Positions 1 through 8,099 of a stretch of DNA of 32,758 nucleotides are shown here, one piece after another (position 1 is the stretch's first letter; every line of letters begins with the position of its first letter). Below the pieces are notes generated by a model. That model did no database searches. It saw only the letters and a program-made list of their open reading frames with translations, and was not told where the DNA came from. The stretch is from Ruminococcus sp. (GTDB taxonomy: Bacteria > Bacillota > Clostridia > Oscillospirales > Ruminococcaceae): assembly GCA_030533265.1 (NCBI GenBank), contig JAUNJM010000012.1, positions 1 to 32,758 on the forward strand, written 5' to 3'. Position numbers and translations under genes: made by a program.

Positions 1-733
1 AGCTTGGCTTATTTGTTGTTGTTGAGCCTGGCTTATCTGTTGATGTTGAACCATCAGCTGTTGAATCAGCTGAAACATCACCTGAGCTCTGTCCACCAGC
101 GTACTGTGAAGCAAGCTGTACACCATCCTGTGAAAGTTCAATGGATTTAATGTCGATACCAAATACCTGAATCTGAATACCGTCATAAGCTTCTGCTGAA
201 GCATTTGCAGCGTCAGCCATTGCATCAACACCTGCAGCTGAAATTGTGAATGTAATTACGTTGTTGTTAGGGTCATTTGTTACGATATCTGATGACTGCG
301 CAACATATGGTACTGTTTCACCAGTGTCTTTGATTGTGTAACCAACGCCACTTTCTGCGTAATCCCAAGTTCCTGATGCTTGCACGCCTTCAATAAAGCC
401 TTCCTGAACGAGTGAAGTCCAGCCCTGTGCAGCGTGACATGGCTTGAGGATTGCATAGTTATTGTTTTCGTCATCATCTGCGAAAGCATCCTTAGCATCC
501 TGAGTGTACTCATATGTGACTTTAACTTCCAATGGCTGACCCTTTGTGAATGTCTTACCGTCAATGTAGTCATCCATTTGCTGTGTACCGTCAGTCCACT
601 TAGGGAATGCTGAGCTCCATTCACCTACGTCTGGGTTGCTTATTGAAAGTGTTGTTGCAGCTGAAGCTGAAAGTGCCATTGTTGCAGCAACTGCCATAGC
701 TGAAATACCAGCTAAAATTTTCGAAATTTTCAT
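1..733 (-). CDS. Secreted/surface protein of unknown function, 5' part (3' end outside window)
   Basis: Open frame from an ATG at 733 running off the window start, at least 244 codons. The GGAGGAG ribosome binding site lies 6 bases upstream of the ATG. The first ~25 residues form a signal peptide (MKISKILAG start, an Ala/Met-rich hydrophobic core and an Ala-Ser-Ala cleavage region). The rest is an acidic, Asn/Asp/Thr-rich extracellular region without a catalytic motif I recognise. The last visible ~25 residues are a Ser/Thr/Pro/Lys/Asp linker, typical of Gram-positive surface proteins before a wall or membrane anchor. Inference: exported, possibly anchored. The C-terminus cannot be seen, so a dockerin, sortase signal or transmembrane tail cannot be judged. 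It is transcribed divergently from dprA. Confidence 0.8.
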   Translation of the reverse strand, partial: MKISKILAGISAMAVAATMALSASAATTLSISNPDVGEWSSAFPKWTDGTQQMDDYIDGKTFTKGQPLEVKVTYEYTQDAKDAFADDDENNNYAILKPCHAAQGWTSLVQEGFIEGVQASGTWDYAESGVGYTIKDTGETVPYVAQSSDIVTNDPNNNVITFTISAAGVDAMADAANASAEAYDGIQIQVFGIDIKSIELSQDGVQLASQYAGGQSSGDVSADSTADGSTSTDKPGSTTTNKPS

Positions 734-767
734 TTCAATCTCCTCCATCTTAAATACATATTTTTTT

Positions 768-819
768 GAATTGCGCTTCAATTCTTCTATATTATATCAG
801 ATAAAAATTTGAATTGCAA
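768..819 (-). promoter_or_regulatory. Sigma-A promoter and leader hairpin of the secreted-protein gene
   Basis: Read on the minus strand: -35 TTGCAA (814-819), 17 bp spacer, -10 TATAAT (791-796). Downstream in the leader is a small hairpin, GAATTG/CAATTC with a 5-base loop (768-784). The near-consensus promoter suggests strong expression. Confidence 0.75.
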
Positions 820-930
820 GACTTTTTTAAAAATAAATCGAAAAATTCCATTAAATATGTCACAAACTTTAGTCTGCATTTTTGTGCAAATGGTACATAT
901 TATTTGCTGTTGACACTTCCTGAAAATCTG

Positions 931-959
931 TTGCTAAAAATCAGTTTGTATGCTATAAT
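931..959 (+). promoter_or_regulatory. Extended -10 promoter of dprA
   Basis: TTGCTA (931-936), 17 bp spacer and TATAAT (954-959) preceded by TGC, an extended -10. A TTGACA at 910-915 has no partner -10 at 16-18 bp, so it is probably not the functional -35. Confidence 0.7.
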
Positions 960-986
960 ACTTAATATATGAAAGGAGCTTTTGAT

Positions 987-1859
987 ATGAACTATGATCT
1001 TTTCTGCCGTTTATGGCTTTCAATAGCGTTTGGTCCTGCAAACCGACGCATAAATCAACTCCTTGATACATACCACTCTCCTCAGTCAATTTTTCAGAGC
1101 TTTTCAAGTGGTGACAGGTTAAGTCTTTCCTCTGTTGAGCTTCGTGCTCTTGAAAATGTTACACAAGCTCAGATTCATCATCTTATTGACAGTTGTAAAC
1201 AAAACGGCATCGCAATTTACACTCCCGATGACGAGGAATATCCTAATAAACTTTATTATATTGACAATCCTCCGAATCTGCTGTTTTCATACGGCGATCT
1301 TGGCAGTGTGCGTTTAAACCCGTCAATTGCGTTGATAGGTGCAAGGGATGCTGATGACTATGCCCTTACATCGGCCTACAAGATAGCTTATGAGCTTGCA
1401 CTCCGGGGAATCACCGTGATAAGTGGCTTTGCCCGGGGTGTTGACTCGGTTGCTCACAATGCAACACTATCGGCAAACGGTCAGACCGTTGCAGTTTTAG
1501 GCAGTGGTATCATGTATGATTATCCTCGCAACAGTATGTATCTCAAAAAGCAAATCGGTCAAAATGGTGCTGTTTTATCAGAATACTACCCTCCTGCCCG
1601 TCCTGCCCGTGAAAATTTCAAGGTCAGAAACCGTATCGTTTCAGGTCTGGCCGATGGAATCGTTGTGATACAAGCAGGTCAATCAAGTGGCACTCTCAAT
1701 ACTGTCAATCATGCTCTTTCTCAGGGTAGGGATATTTTCGTTCTGCCTCCTCATGACATATTCGATGACAGCTACAAGGGAAATATCGGTTTGCTTCGTG
1801 ACGGTGCAATCCCTGTGTACTCAGCTAATGATATCATCAATCATCTCGCAGGACTTTAA
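987..1859 (+). CDS. dprA: DNA-processing protein DprA
   Basis: 290-residue DprA/Smf protein. Known role: it binds incoming single-stranded DNA during natural transformation and loads RecA; many non-competent bacteria retain it. Seen: Rossmann-type core with GVDSVAHNA after SGFAR, then VLGSG, YPRN, LSEYYPP, VRNRIVSGL and SSGTLNTVNHAL, ending in GRDIFVLPP. These are the expected DprA signatures in order. The usual GSR loop reads GARDAD here. The extra C-terminal winged-helix domain of some DprA proteins is absent; the protein ends shortly after the Rossmann core. The start at 987 is chosen because AAAGGAG (972-978) lies 8 bases upstream; an ATG at 969 overlaps that ribosome binding site and has none of its own. 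Confidence 0.93.
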   Translation: MNYDLFCRLWLSIAFGPANRRINQLLDTYHSPQSIFQSFSSGDRLSLSSVELRALENVTQAQIHHLIDSCKQNGIAIYTPDDEEYPNKLYYIDNPPNLLFSYGDLGSVRLNPSIALIGARDADDYALTSAYKIAYELALRGITVISGFARGVDSVAHNATLSANGQTVAVLGSGIMYDYPRNSMYLKKQIGQNGAVLSEYYPPARPARENFKVRNRIVSGLADGIVVIQAGQSSGTLNTVNHALSQGRDIFVLPPHDIFDDSYKGNIGLLRDGAIPVYSANDIINHLAGL

Positions 1860-1940
1860 TCTGTTTGTACGGATTGTTTAAAATCCGATGTTGTAATTTG
1901 TGCAAATGTACAAATATGAACCGATATTTTAACACTACTG

Positions 1941-1969
1941 TTCACATTAGAAAAAATATGTGTTATAAT
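1941..1969 (+). promoter_or_regulatory. Promoter of the VanY-like gene
   Basis: TTCACA (1941-1946), 17 bp, TATAAT (1964-1969) preceded by TGT (extended -10). An AT-rich motif containing AAATGTACA (1904-1912) lies upstream and resembles sequences before two other promoters in the window. Confidence 0.7.
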
Positions 1970-2004
1970 GTTTTATTATAGTATTTCAGAAAGGATGAAA
2001 AATC

Positions 2005-3099
2005 TTGGCTACCAATACAGTTCGCCATATTAAATATAAAAATATTGCTATCGCTCTTGCTATAGTTCTGTTGATTTTCCTTGCTATATGCTCTGCTTGC
2101 TCCAACAAAGGCTCTTCAAAGAAAAAAGCTGAAAGCTCATCTGTTGCAGAAAGCTCCAGCGTTGTTGACAAGAATAAGCTGACATCCAACTTCAGATACA
2201 TCAGCATTAAGAACGACGAGGCCTTGAACAAGGGTGTTCTGACTCTCGTCGACTCCAAAAACAAGTATAAAGGCGGAACTCCTGCTGAACTTGACGGTGT
2301 TTACGGCTATCTTTTCAACAAATCTGACGAGCAGATTATGTCAGCAAGCAGTACTGATGTCAAGGGTAGTAAGGCTACACTTGATGCTCTGAATTCTATG
2401 GTAAGCGACTTCTATGCAAAAACAAAGCTTTCAAACATTATTATAAGCACCATGTATTACAGTCCTGAATCTGAAAACGACGATGACGCTACTCCCGACA
2501 GCAAGGAACATGCAACCGGCTACGCTTTTGACCTCAATACTTTTGATGACGCAACAGGCGGTTACCCTGAGTTCAATGGCGAAGGCAAATATAAATGGGT
2601 AGTTGAAAACTGCCATAAATACGGTATCGTTCAGAGATACACTCAGGCTAAGGCTGATATTACAGGTGTAAAGGAAAAGTTGAATCATTTCAGATACGTT
2701 GACAAGCCTAATGCTGAGATTATGATGAAAAATAATCTTTGTCTTGAAGAATACATTGAGTTTATAAAAGATTACACCTTTGAAAAGCCTTTCATTTTTG
2801 AAAGCGATGAACTGATAACTTACGCTGTTTACTATGTCGCTGCTGACAACAGCAAGACTACAAACCTACCGATACCTTTGCAGGAAAATGATATTGAGTA
2901 TATTTACGACTACTCAGGCAACAACAAGGACGGCTATATCATGTGGGTTATAACTGAAGATAACTCCGGCCTGCTCAAAATCACTACAACCACCGATTCT
3001 AAGTCATCAGATGACAGCACAGCATCATCAGTATCAGATGCTTCTTCTGACGAAAGCTCTCTGTCAGAAAGCTCTGAAGGCACTGAAAGTTCGAGATGA
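2005..3099 (+). CDS. Membrane-anchored M15/VanY-like D,D-carboxypeptidase family protein with altered active site
   Basis: 364 residues. The TTG start at 2005 is chosen because AAGGA (1991-1995) precedes it by 9 bases; the ATG at 1995 is in another frame and stops quickly. One hydrophobic segment (about 13-30), ending in an AICSAC sequence, anchors the protein outside the cell. A Ser/Lys-rich linker follows, then an M15B-like domain. Seen: the SxHxxGxAxD zinc motif as SKEHATGYAFD (H169, D176) and the second motif as KLNHFRYV (H228). Known for VanY/DacB-type enzymes: the third ligand lies in ExWHFRYV, with the Glu three residues before His acting as catalytic base. Here that position is K225 and Trp is N227, though E224 is adjacent. 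The C-terminal ~40 residues are a Ser/Asp/Glu-rich low-complexity tail. Inference: cell-wall peptide binding or trimming, possibly with reduced or no catalysis. Confidence 0.8.
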   Translation: MATNTVRHIKYKNIAIALAIVLLIFLAICSACSNKGSSKKKAESSSVAESSSVVDKNKLTSNFRYISIKNDEALNKGVLTLVDSKNKYKGGTPAELDGVYGYLFNKSDEQIMSASSTDVKGSKATLDALNSMVSDFYAKTKLSNIIISTMYYSPESENDDDATPDSKEHATGYAFDLNTFDDATGGYPEFNGEGKYKWVVENCHKYGIVQRYTQAKADITGVKEKLNHFRYVDKPNAEIMMKNNLCLEEYIEFIKDYTFEKPFIFESDELITYAVYYVAADNSKTTNLPIPLQENDIEYIYDYSGNNKDGYIMWVITEDNSGLLKITTTTDSKSSDDSTASSVSDASSDESSLSESSEGTESSR

Positions 3100-3104
3100 T
3101 TTCT

Positions 3105-3143
3105 GCTCCACTTGTGTAATAATATCACAGGTGGAGCTTTTTT
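3105..3143 (+). terminator. Intrinsic terminator after the VanY-like gene
   Basis: GCTCCACTTGTG pairs with CACAGGTGGAGC (12 bp, one G-T pair), with a 9-base loop and six Ts. It separates this gene from the ATPase/GH2 unit. Confidence 0.85.
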
Positions 3144-3200
3144 AACAGATAATAAGCTTTCTGCATAATAATATAGCAAATAACTTTAGGAGTGATTATT

Positions 3201-4271
3201 ATGTCAGAAACTTATTTCTTAGGCTCGTCTACTGCAAACGGATTCGTCACCACCTTTGACAGCATTATCAAAGATGAAAAAATGTTTACTTACATCCTTA
3301 AAGGTGGCGCCGGTACGGGAAAATCATCACTGATGAAAAAGGTCGCTAACGAGGTTGAGAACTATGAACACGTTTTGAGATATCACTGCTCGTCCGACCC
3401 CGATTCACTTGATGCTGTTGTTCTCACCGAGTCGGGTGTGGTCATTGTTGACGGTACAGCTCCTCATGTTTTTGATCCTATTATACCGGGAGTAAACCAG
3501 AAAATCGTAAATCTCGGCGATTACTGGAACGAGGATCTGCTCAAAGCTAACAAGGAAAATATCGTCAATGCAATAAATGCAAACAAGTCAGCTCTTGACC
3601 GTGCAAGACGCTTTACAGCAGCACTCACAAACATATTCTCAGACACCTGCCACATCGGTTCGGACAGCTTGCTCTACAAAAAAACAGAATCCTTCATCAG
3701 CAGATTCAAAAAGAAAATTCTCCCCAAAAAGGGCAATGGAACAGGTAAAACAAGTCTGTTTCAGTTGTCTGCTCTGACAAGATACGGCTATCTCACATAC
3801 ACAGAAACGCTTGATGACTATTTTGACATATACTATTTAAAAGACGAGTATTATGCTGCGACAGATTTTATCCTGAAAGCTGTTGCTGTTGAGGCAACAG
3901 CAAGAAATTTTGATGTCATAATCTCACCTTGTCAACTTTTTGCGTATGAAAACTATGAGCATCTGCTTATACCTGAACTGGGTATTGCTATTGTCGGTGC
4001 AAATCCGATGACAAACCTCTGCCTCGATAACGGTAAGATTATAAACGCTTCAAGATTCTATGACAAAAAACTTATCGCACAGAAAAAATCCCGTCTGAAG
4101 CTCAACAAGACTACTTATGCTGACCTTTGCAAAGAAACTGCATACACTCTTGAAAACGCAAAGATCATTCACGATGAAATTGAAAAATACTACATTGAGG
4201 CTATGAACTTTGATAAGATAAATGAGATTACAGAAAATATTATCAGTGAAATAAAATCAAAGCATCAATAA
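3201..4271 (+). CDS. P-loop ATPase with two related halves (PRK06851-like), function unknown
   Basis: 356 residues. ATG at 3201 is preceded by AGGAG (3188-3192), 8 bases away; an in-frame GTG at 3192 overlaps that site. Seen: Walker A GGAGTGKSS at 35-43, then YHCSSDPDSLD (61-71) and VVIVDGTAPHVFDP (80-93). These match a widespread but uncharacterised Firmicutes ATPase family. The second half repeats the fold pattern: YYLK (211-214), ILKAVA, an SPC segment and HLLIPELGIAIVGA (254-267) align with YILKGGAGTGKSS, LMKKVA and the GVVIVDG segment of the first half. The second P-loop position is DEYYAATD, which cannot bind phosphate. No signal peptide or membrane segment, so cytosolic. Only 28 bp separate it from the GH2 gene, suggesting an operon. 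Substrate and role are not inferable. Confidence 0.75.
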   Translation: MSETYFLGSSTANGFVTTFDSIIKDEKMFTYILKGGAGTGKSSLMKKVANEVENYEHVLRYHCSSDPDSLDAVVLTESGVVIVDGTAPHVFDPIIPGVNQKIVNLGDYWNEDLLKANKENIVNAINANKSALDRARRFTAALTNIFSDTCHIGSDSLLYKKTESFISRFKKKILPKKGNGTGKTSLFQLSALTRYGYLTYTETLDDYFDIYYLKDEYYAATDFILKAVAVEATARNFDVIISPCQLFAYENYEHLLIPELGIAIVGANPMTNLCLDNGKIINASRFYDKKLIAQKKSRLKLNKTTYADLCKETAYTLENAKIIHDEIEKYYIEAMNFDKINEITENIISEIKSKHQ

Positions 4272-4299
4272 TACTTTGCTTAAAAAGTGAGGACTGAAA

Positions 4300-7002
4300 A
4301 TGATACGGACTATTGATATTAGTGGTGAATGGGGTTTATTTATGGACAAAAGTTGTTCGGCTGTTATGCCTGAACCTGATGATGTCATAAATCTACCCGA
4401 CACCACCTCTCATGCTCAGAAAGGTGAGTATAACAACAATCGTGAAACAGGTTATCTCACTGATACTTACGCTTTTGAAGGTAATGCCTGGTTTTCAAAG
4501 AAAATTCCGCTTGAAGCTTCGCAAAACAAAATCCTGCTATTTCTTGAACGAACAAGAATAACGCATCTTTATGTAAACAGCATTGAGGTCGGCTGTCAGG
4601 AAAGCCTTTGTTCTCCTCATATCTATGATGTAACCTCTTACATTAGAAACGGTATCAACAGATTTGACATCTGTGTTTCAAATGTCGGTTACAAAACAGC
4701 AGGTGGGCATATGACCTCTCCTGACACCCAGACCAACTGGAACGGTATTACAGGCAGGATTGAATTGCAGGAATATGCTATAAACCATCTCACAAATATT
4801 ATGGTTTTCCCGGATGTCAAAAACAAATCCTTCAGAATAACTGCTGACAGTGTCGTCAGTTGCTCCGGACAAGCTGTTATCTCCGCAAAAAACGAATCGC
4901 ATAGTATTGCTCCGCAGATGTTTGAATACTGTAACGGTAAATTGGACGCTGAATACTATCTTGGAGAAAACGCTTTGTTATGGGATGAACATAATCCCAA
5001 CTTATATGAGCTGACCATCGCTGTCGGCAATGATGTGAATGTCATAAACGTCGGTTTGCGTGATTTTAAAGCCTGTGGTGACAAGTTTACTGTCAACGGA
5101 AGAAAAACATTTCTCAGAGGAAAGCATGACGGTATGATATTCCCTGACACAGCCTTTGCTCCGACCGATTTGCAGTCGTGGCTCAGGGTAATGAAAGCTG
5201 CCAGAAGCTATGGCATAAACCACTATCGTTTTCATACCTGCTGTCCTCCTGAGGCTGCTTTTGTTGCTGCCGATATGCTTGGAATATATATGCAACCTGA
5301 ACTGCCTTTCTGGGGTACTGTCACAACCAAGTCTGACGAAAATCACAACGAGAAAGAACAGCAATTTCTGATTGCTGAAGGGTATCGTATACTCCAGACG
5401 TTTGGTAATCATCCATCATTCTGCATGATGTCACTCGGCAACGAGCTTTGGGGTTCAAAGGAAAAGCTGAACGAAATCTTAGGTGCTTACAAGAGTTTTG
5501 ATAACAGGCACTTGTACACTCAGGGTTCAAATAATTTTCAGTGGTGCCCATGTGTTCTGGAAAACGATGATTTTTTCGTTGGAGTAAGACTCTCAAAAAA
5601 TCGGCTTCTTCGTGGTTCCTATGCTATGTGCGATGCTCCACAAGGCCATGTGCAGATAAAAAAGCCTTGTGCTGATAACGATTATGATAATGCTCTGCTT
5701 AGTAATAGCAGTGATAAAATTGACCAGAACAAAGTGCAGATACAGTTTGGTACAGGCGTAAAAACCGTGAATGCTGAAAATTGTGATGACAATTTTTATC
5801 CTGAGATACCAATTATCACACATGAAATCGGACAGTATGAAACGTATCCGAATTTCAATGAGATTGAAAAATACAAGTCCTCGTTAAAGCCTGAAAACTT
5901 TAAGATTTTTCGTGAACGTCTTGCACACAATGGCATGCTGTCGCTTGCTGATGATTTTTTCCAGTGTTCCGGAAAGCTCTCTGTCCAATGCTACAAACAG
6001 GAGCTTGAATCTGTTTTTCGCACCCGCAATATTGCCGGTTTTCAGCTCCTTGACATACAAGATTTCAGTGGACAGGGAACAGCTCTTGTTGGAATTCTGG
6101 ATGCTTTTATGGAAAGTAAAGGTCTGGTGTCTGCAAAGCAGTGGCTTGGATTCTGTTCTGAGGCTGTACTGACAGCAAGATTCAGTTCGTATATTTTTGA
6201 GGAAGGACAGACCTTTTCGGCTGAGATTCTGCTGACTTATTTCGGTAATAACACGGTAAACGGCAAGAATTTTAATTGGAAGATATGTGATGAACAAGGT
6301 ACAGAACTTTTTAACGGCGAGGAGCAGATTCAAGCTCAATCCAACGAAAACTACATTGACATTTGTTGTGTAAATGCGACTTTACCGACGTGCAACAGAC
6401 CGAAAAAACTGATTTTTATATTGAGCTGTGACAGCCTTAAAACTGCCAATTCTTATGAGCTTTACGTTTTTCCGAAAACTGAACATCCTGATTTGAGCGG
6501 ATACTATGTTTTTGACAGCATGAACAAAGATGCTGAAAATGCTCTTTCTGAGGGCAAACGCATACTGCTTGCACGCAAGCCTGATAGCGTAAAAAACAGT
6601 ATAGAGGGAACTTACTGTACTGATTTCTGGTGCTATCCAATGTTCCGTAGTATTTCCGAGAGCATGGGCAAACCTGTGCCTGTCGGCACAATGGGATTAC
6701 TCATTTGCAACACTCATCCTGCGTTGGAGCTTTTTCCATGCGAAAAATTTACGACTCCACAATGGTGGGAGATTGTGACAAATTCATGCTCTGAGATGCT
6801 TGACGATTGCTCTGAGGATAAAAATATTATCATTCAGACAATAGACAACTTTGAACGCAATCATCATCTGGGGCTGATGTATGAATACTTACACGGAAAC
6901 GGTCAGGTTGTTGTACTTAACTGCGATACAGACAAGCTCGCTCAAAGCATTGAGGGCAGACAATTTCTAAAGTCTGTGCTGAATTATATAGACAAAAAAT
7001 AA
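4300..7002 (+). CDS. Glycoside hydrolase family 2-type beta-glycosidase, intracellular
   Basis: 900 residues with no signal peptide. Domain order fits GH2: an N-terminal jelly-roll sugar-binding domain (about 1-165, including NWNGITGRIEL), an immunoglobulin-like domain (about 165-260), and a TIM barrel from FLRGKHDGMIFP (271-282). Catalytic signatures: SLGNELWG with N381-E382 as the acid/base pair, and THEIGQY with E509 as the likely nucleophile. RFH (310-312) also fits the barrel. A C-terminal portion of about 280 residues beyond the barrel carries further beta-rich sequence. The HDG/FHTCCP variation and the long tail make it unlike LacZ or UidA, so the sugar (galactose, glucuronate, mannose or other) cannot be named. 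Start ATG 4300 has GTGAGGA upstream. No transporter or regulator is adjacent; the partner is the ATPase 28 bp upstream. Confidence 0.85.
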   Translation: MIRTIDISGEWGLFMDKSCSAVMPEPDDVINLPDTTSHAQKGEYNNNRETGYLTDTYAFEGNAWFSKKIPLEASQNKILLFLERTRITHLYVNSIEVGCQESLCSPHIYDVTSYIRNGINRFDICVSNVGYKTAGGHMTSPDTQTNWNGITGRIELQEYAINHLTNIMVFPDVKNKSFRITADSVVSCSGQAVISAKNESHSIAPQMFEYCNGKLDAEYYLGENALLWDEHNPNLYELTIAVGNDVNVINVGLRDFKACGDKFTVNGRKTFLRGKHDGMIFPDTAFAPTDLQSWLRVMKAARSYGINHYRFHTCCPPEAAFVAADMLGIYMQPELPFWGTVTTKSDENHNEKEQQFLIAEGYRILQTFGNHPSFCMMSLGNELWGSKEKLNEILGAYKSFDNRHLYTQGSNNFQWCPCVLENDDFFVGVRLSKNRLLRGSYAMCDAPQGHVQIKKPCADNDYDNALLSNSSDKIDQNKVQIQFGTGVKTVNAENCDDNFYPEIPIITHEIGQYETYPNFNEIEKYKSSLKPENFKIFRERLAHNGMLSLADDFFQCSGKLSVQCYKQELESVFRTRNIAGFQLLDIQDFSGQGTALVGILDAFMESKGLVSAKQWLGFCSEAVLTARFSSYIFEEGQTFSAEILLTYFGNNTVNGKNFNWKICDEQGTELFNGEEQIQAQSNENYIDICCVNATLPTCNRPKKLIFILSCDSLKTANSYELYVFPKTEHPDLSGYYVFDSMNKDAENALSEGKRILLARKPDSVKNSIEGTYCTDFWCYPMFRSISESMGKPVPVGTMGLLICNTHPALELFPCEKFTTPQWWEIVTNSCSEMLDDCSEDKNIIIQTIDNFERNHHLGLMYEYLHGNGQVVVLNCDTDKLAQSIEGRQFLKSVLNYIDKK

Positions 7003-7034
7003 ACTGCCCACCACCTTTTCGGTGGAGGACAGAT

Positions 7035-7067
7035 CATGCAGGTTAGTATCAACCAGCATGCTATTTT
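7035..7067 (+). terminator. Terminator after the GH2 gene
   Basis: CATGC-A-GGTT pairs with AACC-A-GCATG (9 bp, one internal A-A mismatch, 6-base loop), followed by CTATTTTT. It lies just beyond the convergent TtcA-like gene end and appears to serve the plus strand. A smaller CCACC/GGTGG hairpin at 7010-7025 precedes it. Confidence 0.6.
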
Positions 7068-7957
7068 TATATCTCTTCATCATCGGTTTCTTCAATTCCC
7101 GATTCATCCCAAACGTATTCGTCATATTTATCGAGGAAATTATATCTTTTCCCTTTGTAGACATATTCTATAACCGTGTTGAGATTTACATTATAAACGC
7201 TTTTGAAAATATTGGTGACAACAAAATCGTTACCCTGACTAAGCTTGTGGATAAGCTCCTTTATCTCCTGACGTTTTGACATATCACCCTTGTTTTCAAG
7301 CTTTTCATACTCTTCCGTAAAACGACAAGCACACTGCAAAAATTTCAGCTCGTTATATCTTGCCCAATCTTTTATGAAAGACTCCCTCACCATATACAGT
7401 GGTCTGATAAGCTCCATTCCCTTGAAATTTTTCGAGTGCAACTTTGGCATCATGGTCTGAACCTGTCCACCATATATCATGCCCATAAGTATTGTTTCGA
7501 TAACGTCATCATAATGATGTCCGAGTGCTATCTTATTACAGCCCAAGTCCTGTGCAAATTTATAGAGATTACCTCTCCTCATTCTTGCACACATATAGCA
7601 AGGATTCTTCTCCAGTCCCACAACATAGTTGAATATTCTTGCTTCAAACATTTTTATTGGTATGTTCATAAGCTTTGCATTGTCGATTATTCGTTGACGG
7701 TTTTCAGGATTGTACCCAGGATCCATCACTATAAACTCCAACTCAAATTTCATGTCCGAGTATTTCTGGAGGTGTTGCATACATTTTGCAAGAAGCATTG
7801 AATCCTTGCCTCCTGAAATGCAGACAGCTATCCTGTCGCCCTCACTTATCATTTTATACTCTTTTATTCCCATAACGAACTTGTTCCAGATGTCCTTACG
7901 GTACTTTTTTATTATACTTCGTTCTATTATCTGATAAGGCTGTAAAACTCTTGCCAT
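7067..7957 (-). CDS. ttcA: TtcA-family tRNA 2-thiolation PP-loop ATPase
   Basis: 296 residues. Known family role: TtcA adenylates and thiolates C32 of tRNA using an Fe-S cluster. Seen: PP-loop SGGKDS (48-53); CxxC (C120, C123) in PCYMCARMRRG; GHHYDDVIET (146-155), the second PP-loop signature; and a later Cys pair CAC (C209, C211) where the third cluster ligand is expected. These residues favour TtcA over TilS. The acidic C-terminus (ETDDEE) is unremarkable. The start at 7957 is chosen for AGAAGGAG immediately upstream; an in-frame ATG 20 codons earlier lacks such a site. Firmicutes paralogues of TtcA are not all experimentally assigned, so C32 as the target is inference. Transcribed divergently from pyrE. 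Confidence 0.82.
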   Translation of the reverse strand: MARVLQPYQIIERSIIKKYRKDIWNKFVMGIKEYKMISEGDRIAVCISGGKDSMLLAKCMQHLQKYSDMKFELEFIVMDPGYNPENRQRIIDNAKLMNIPIKMFEARIFNYVVGLEKNPCYMCARMRRGNLYKFAQDLGCNKIALGHHYDDVIETILMGMIYGGQVQTMMPKLHSKNFKGMELIRPLYMVRESFIKDWARYNELKFLQCACRFTEEYEKLENKGDMSKRQEIKELIHKLSQGNDFVVTNIFKSVYNVNLNTVIEYVYKGKRYNFLDKYDEYVWDESGIEETDDEEI

Positions 7958-8033
7958 CAAAATGCTCCTTCTTTTCATATTAATTATCATTATACTATGC
8001 AATACTATGTTCGTCAAGGGATTCTCAAAACGT

Positions 8034-8061
8034 TGACACCTCCTTGCAGATGTGGTATACT
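8034..8061 (+). promoter_or_regulatory. Promoter of pyrE
   Basis: TTGACA (8034-8039), 16 bp, TATACT (8056-8061) preceded by TGG (extended -10). The leader is only about 30 bases, so there is no room for a pyrimidine attenuator or riboswitch. Confidence 0.75.
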
Positions 8062-8099
8062 GTATATACTGAAAACTATCGGAAAGGAATGTGTTTTTT

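Noticed and set aside
969-986. ATG at 969 as the dprA start
   Set aside because: It overlaps the AAAGGAG that serves the ATG at 987 and has no upstream ribosome binding site.
3732-3755. GNGTGKTS sequence in the P-loop ATPase as a second Walker A
   Set aside because: It lacks the canonical leading Gly spacing and precedes the second-half domain; internal alignment places the second P-loop at DEYYAATD instead.
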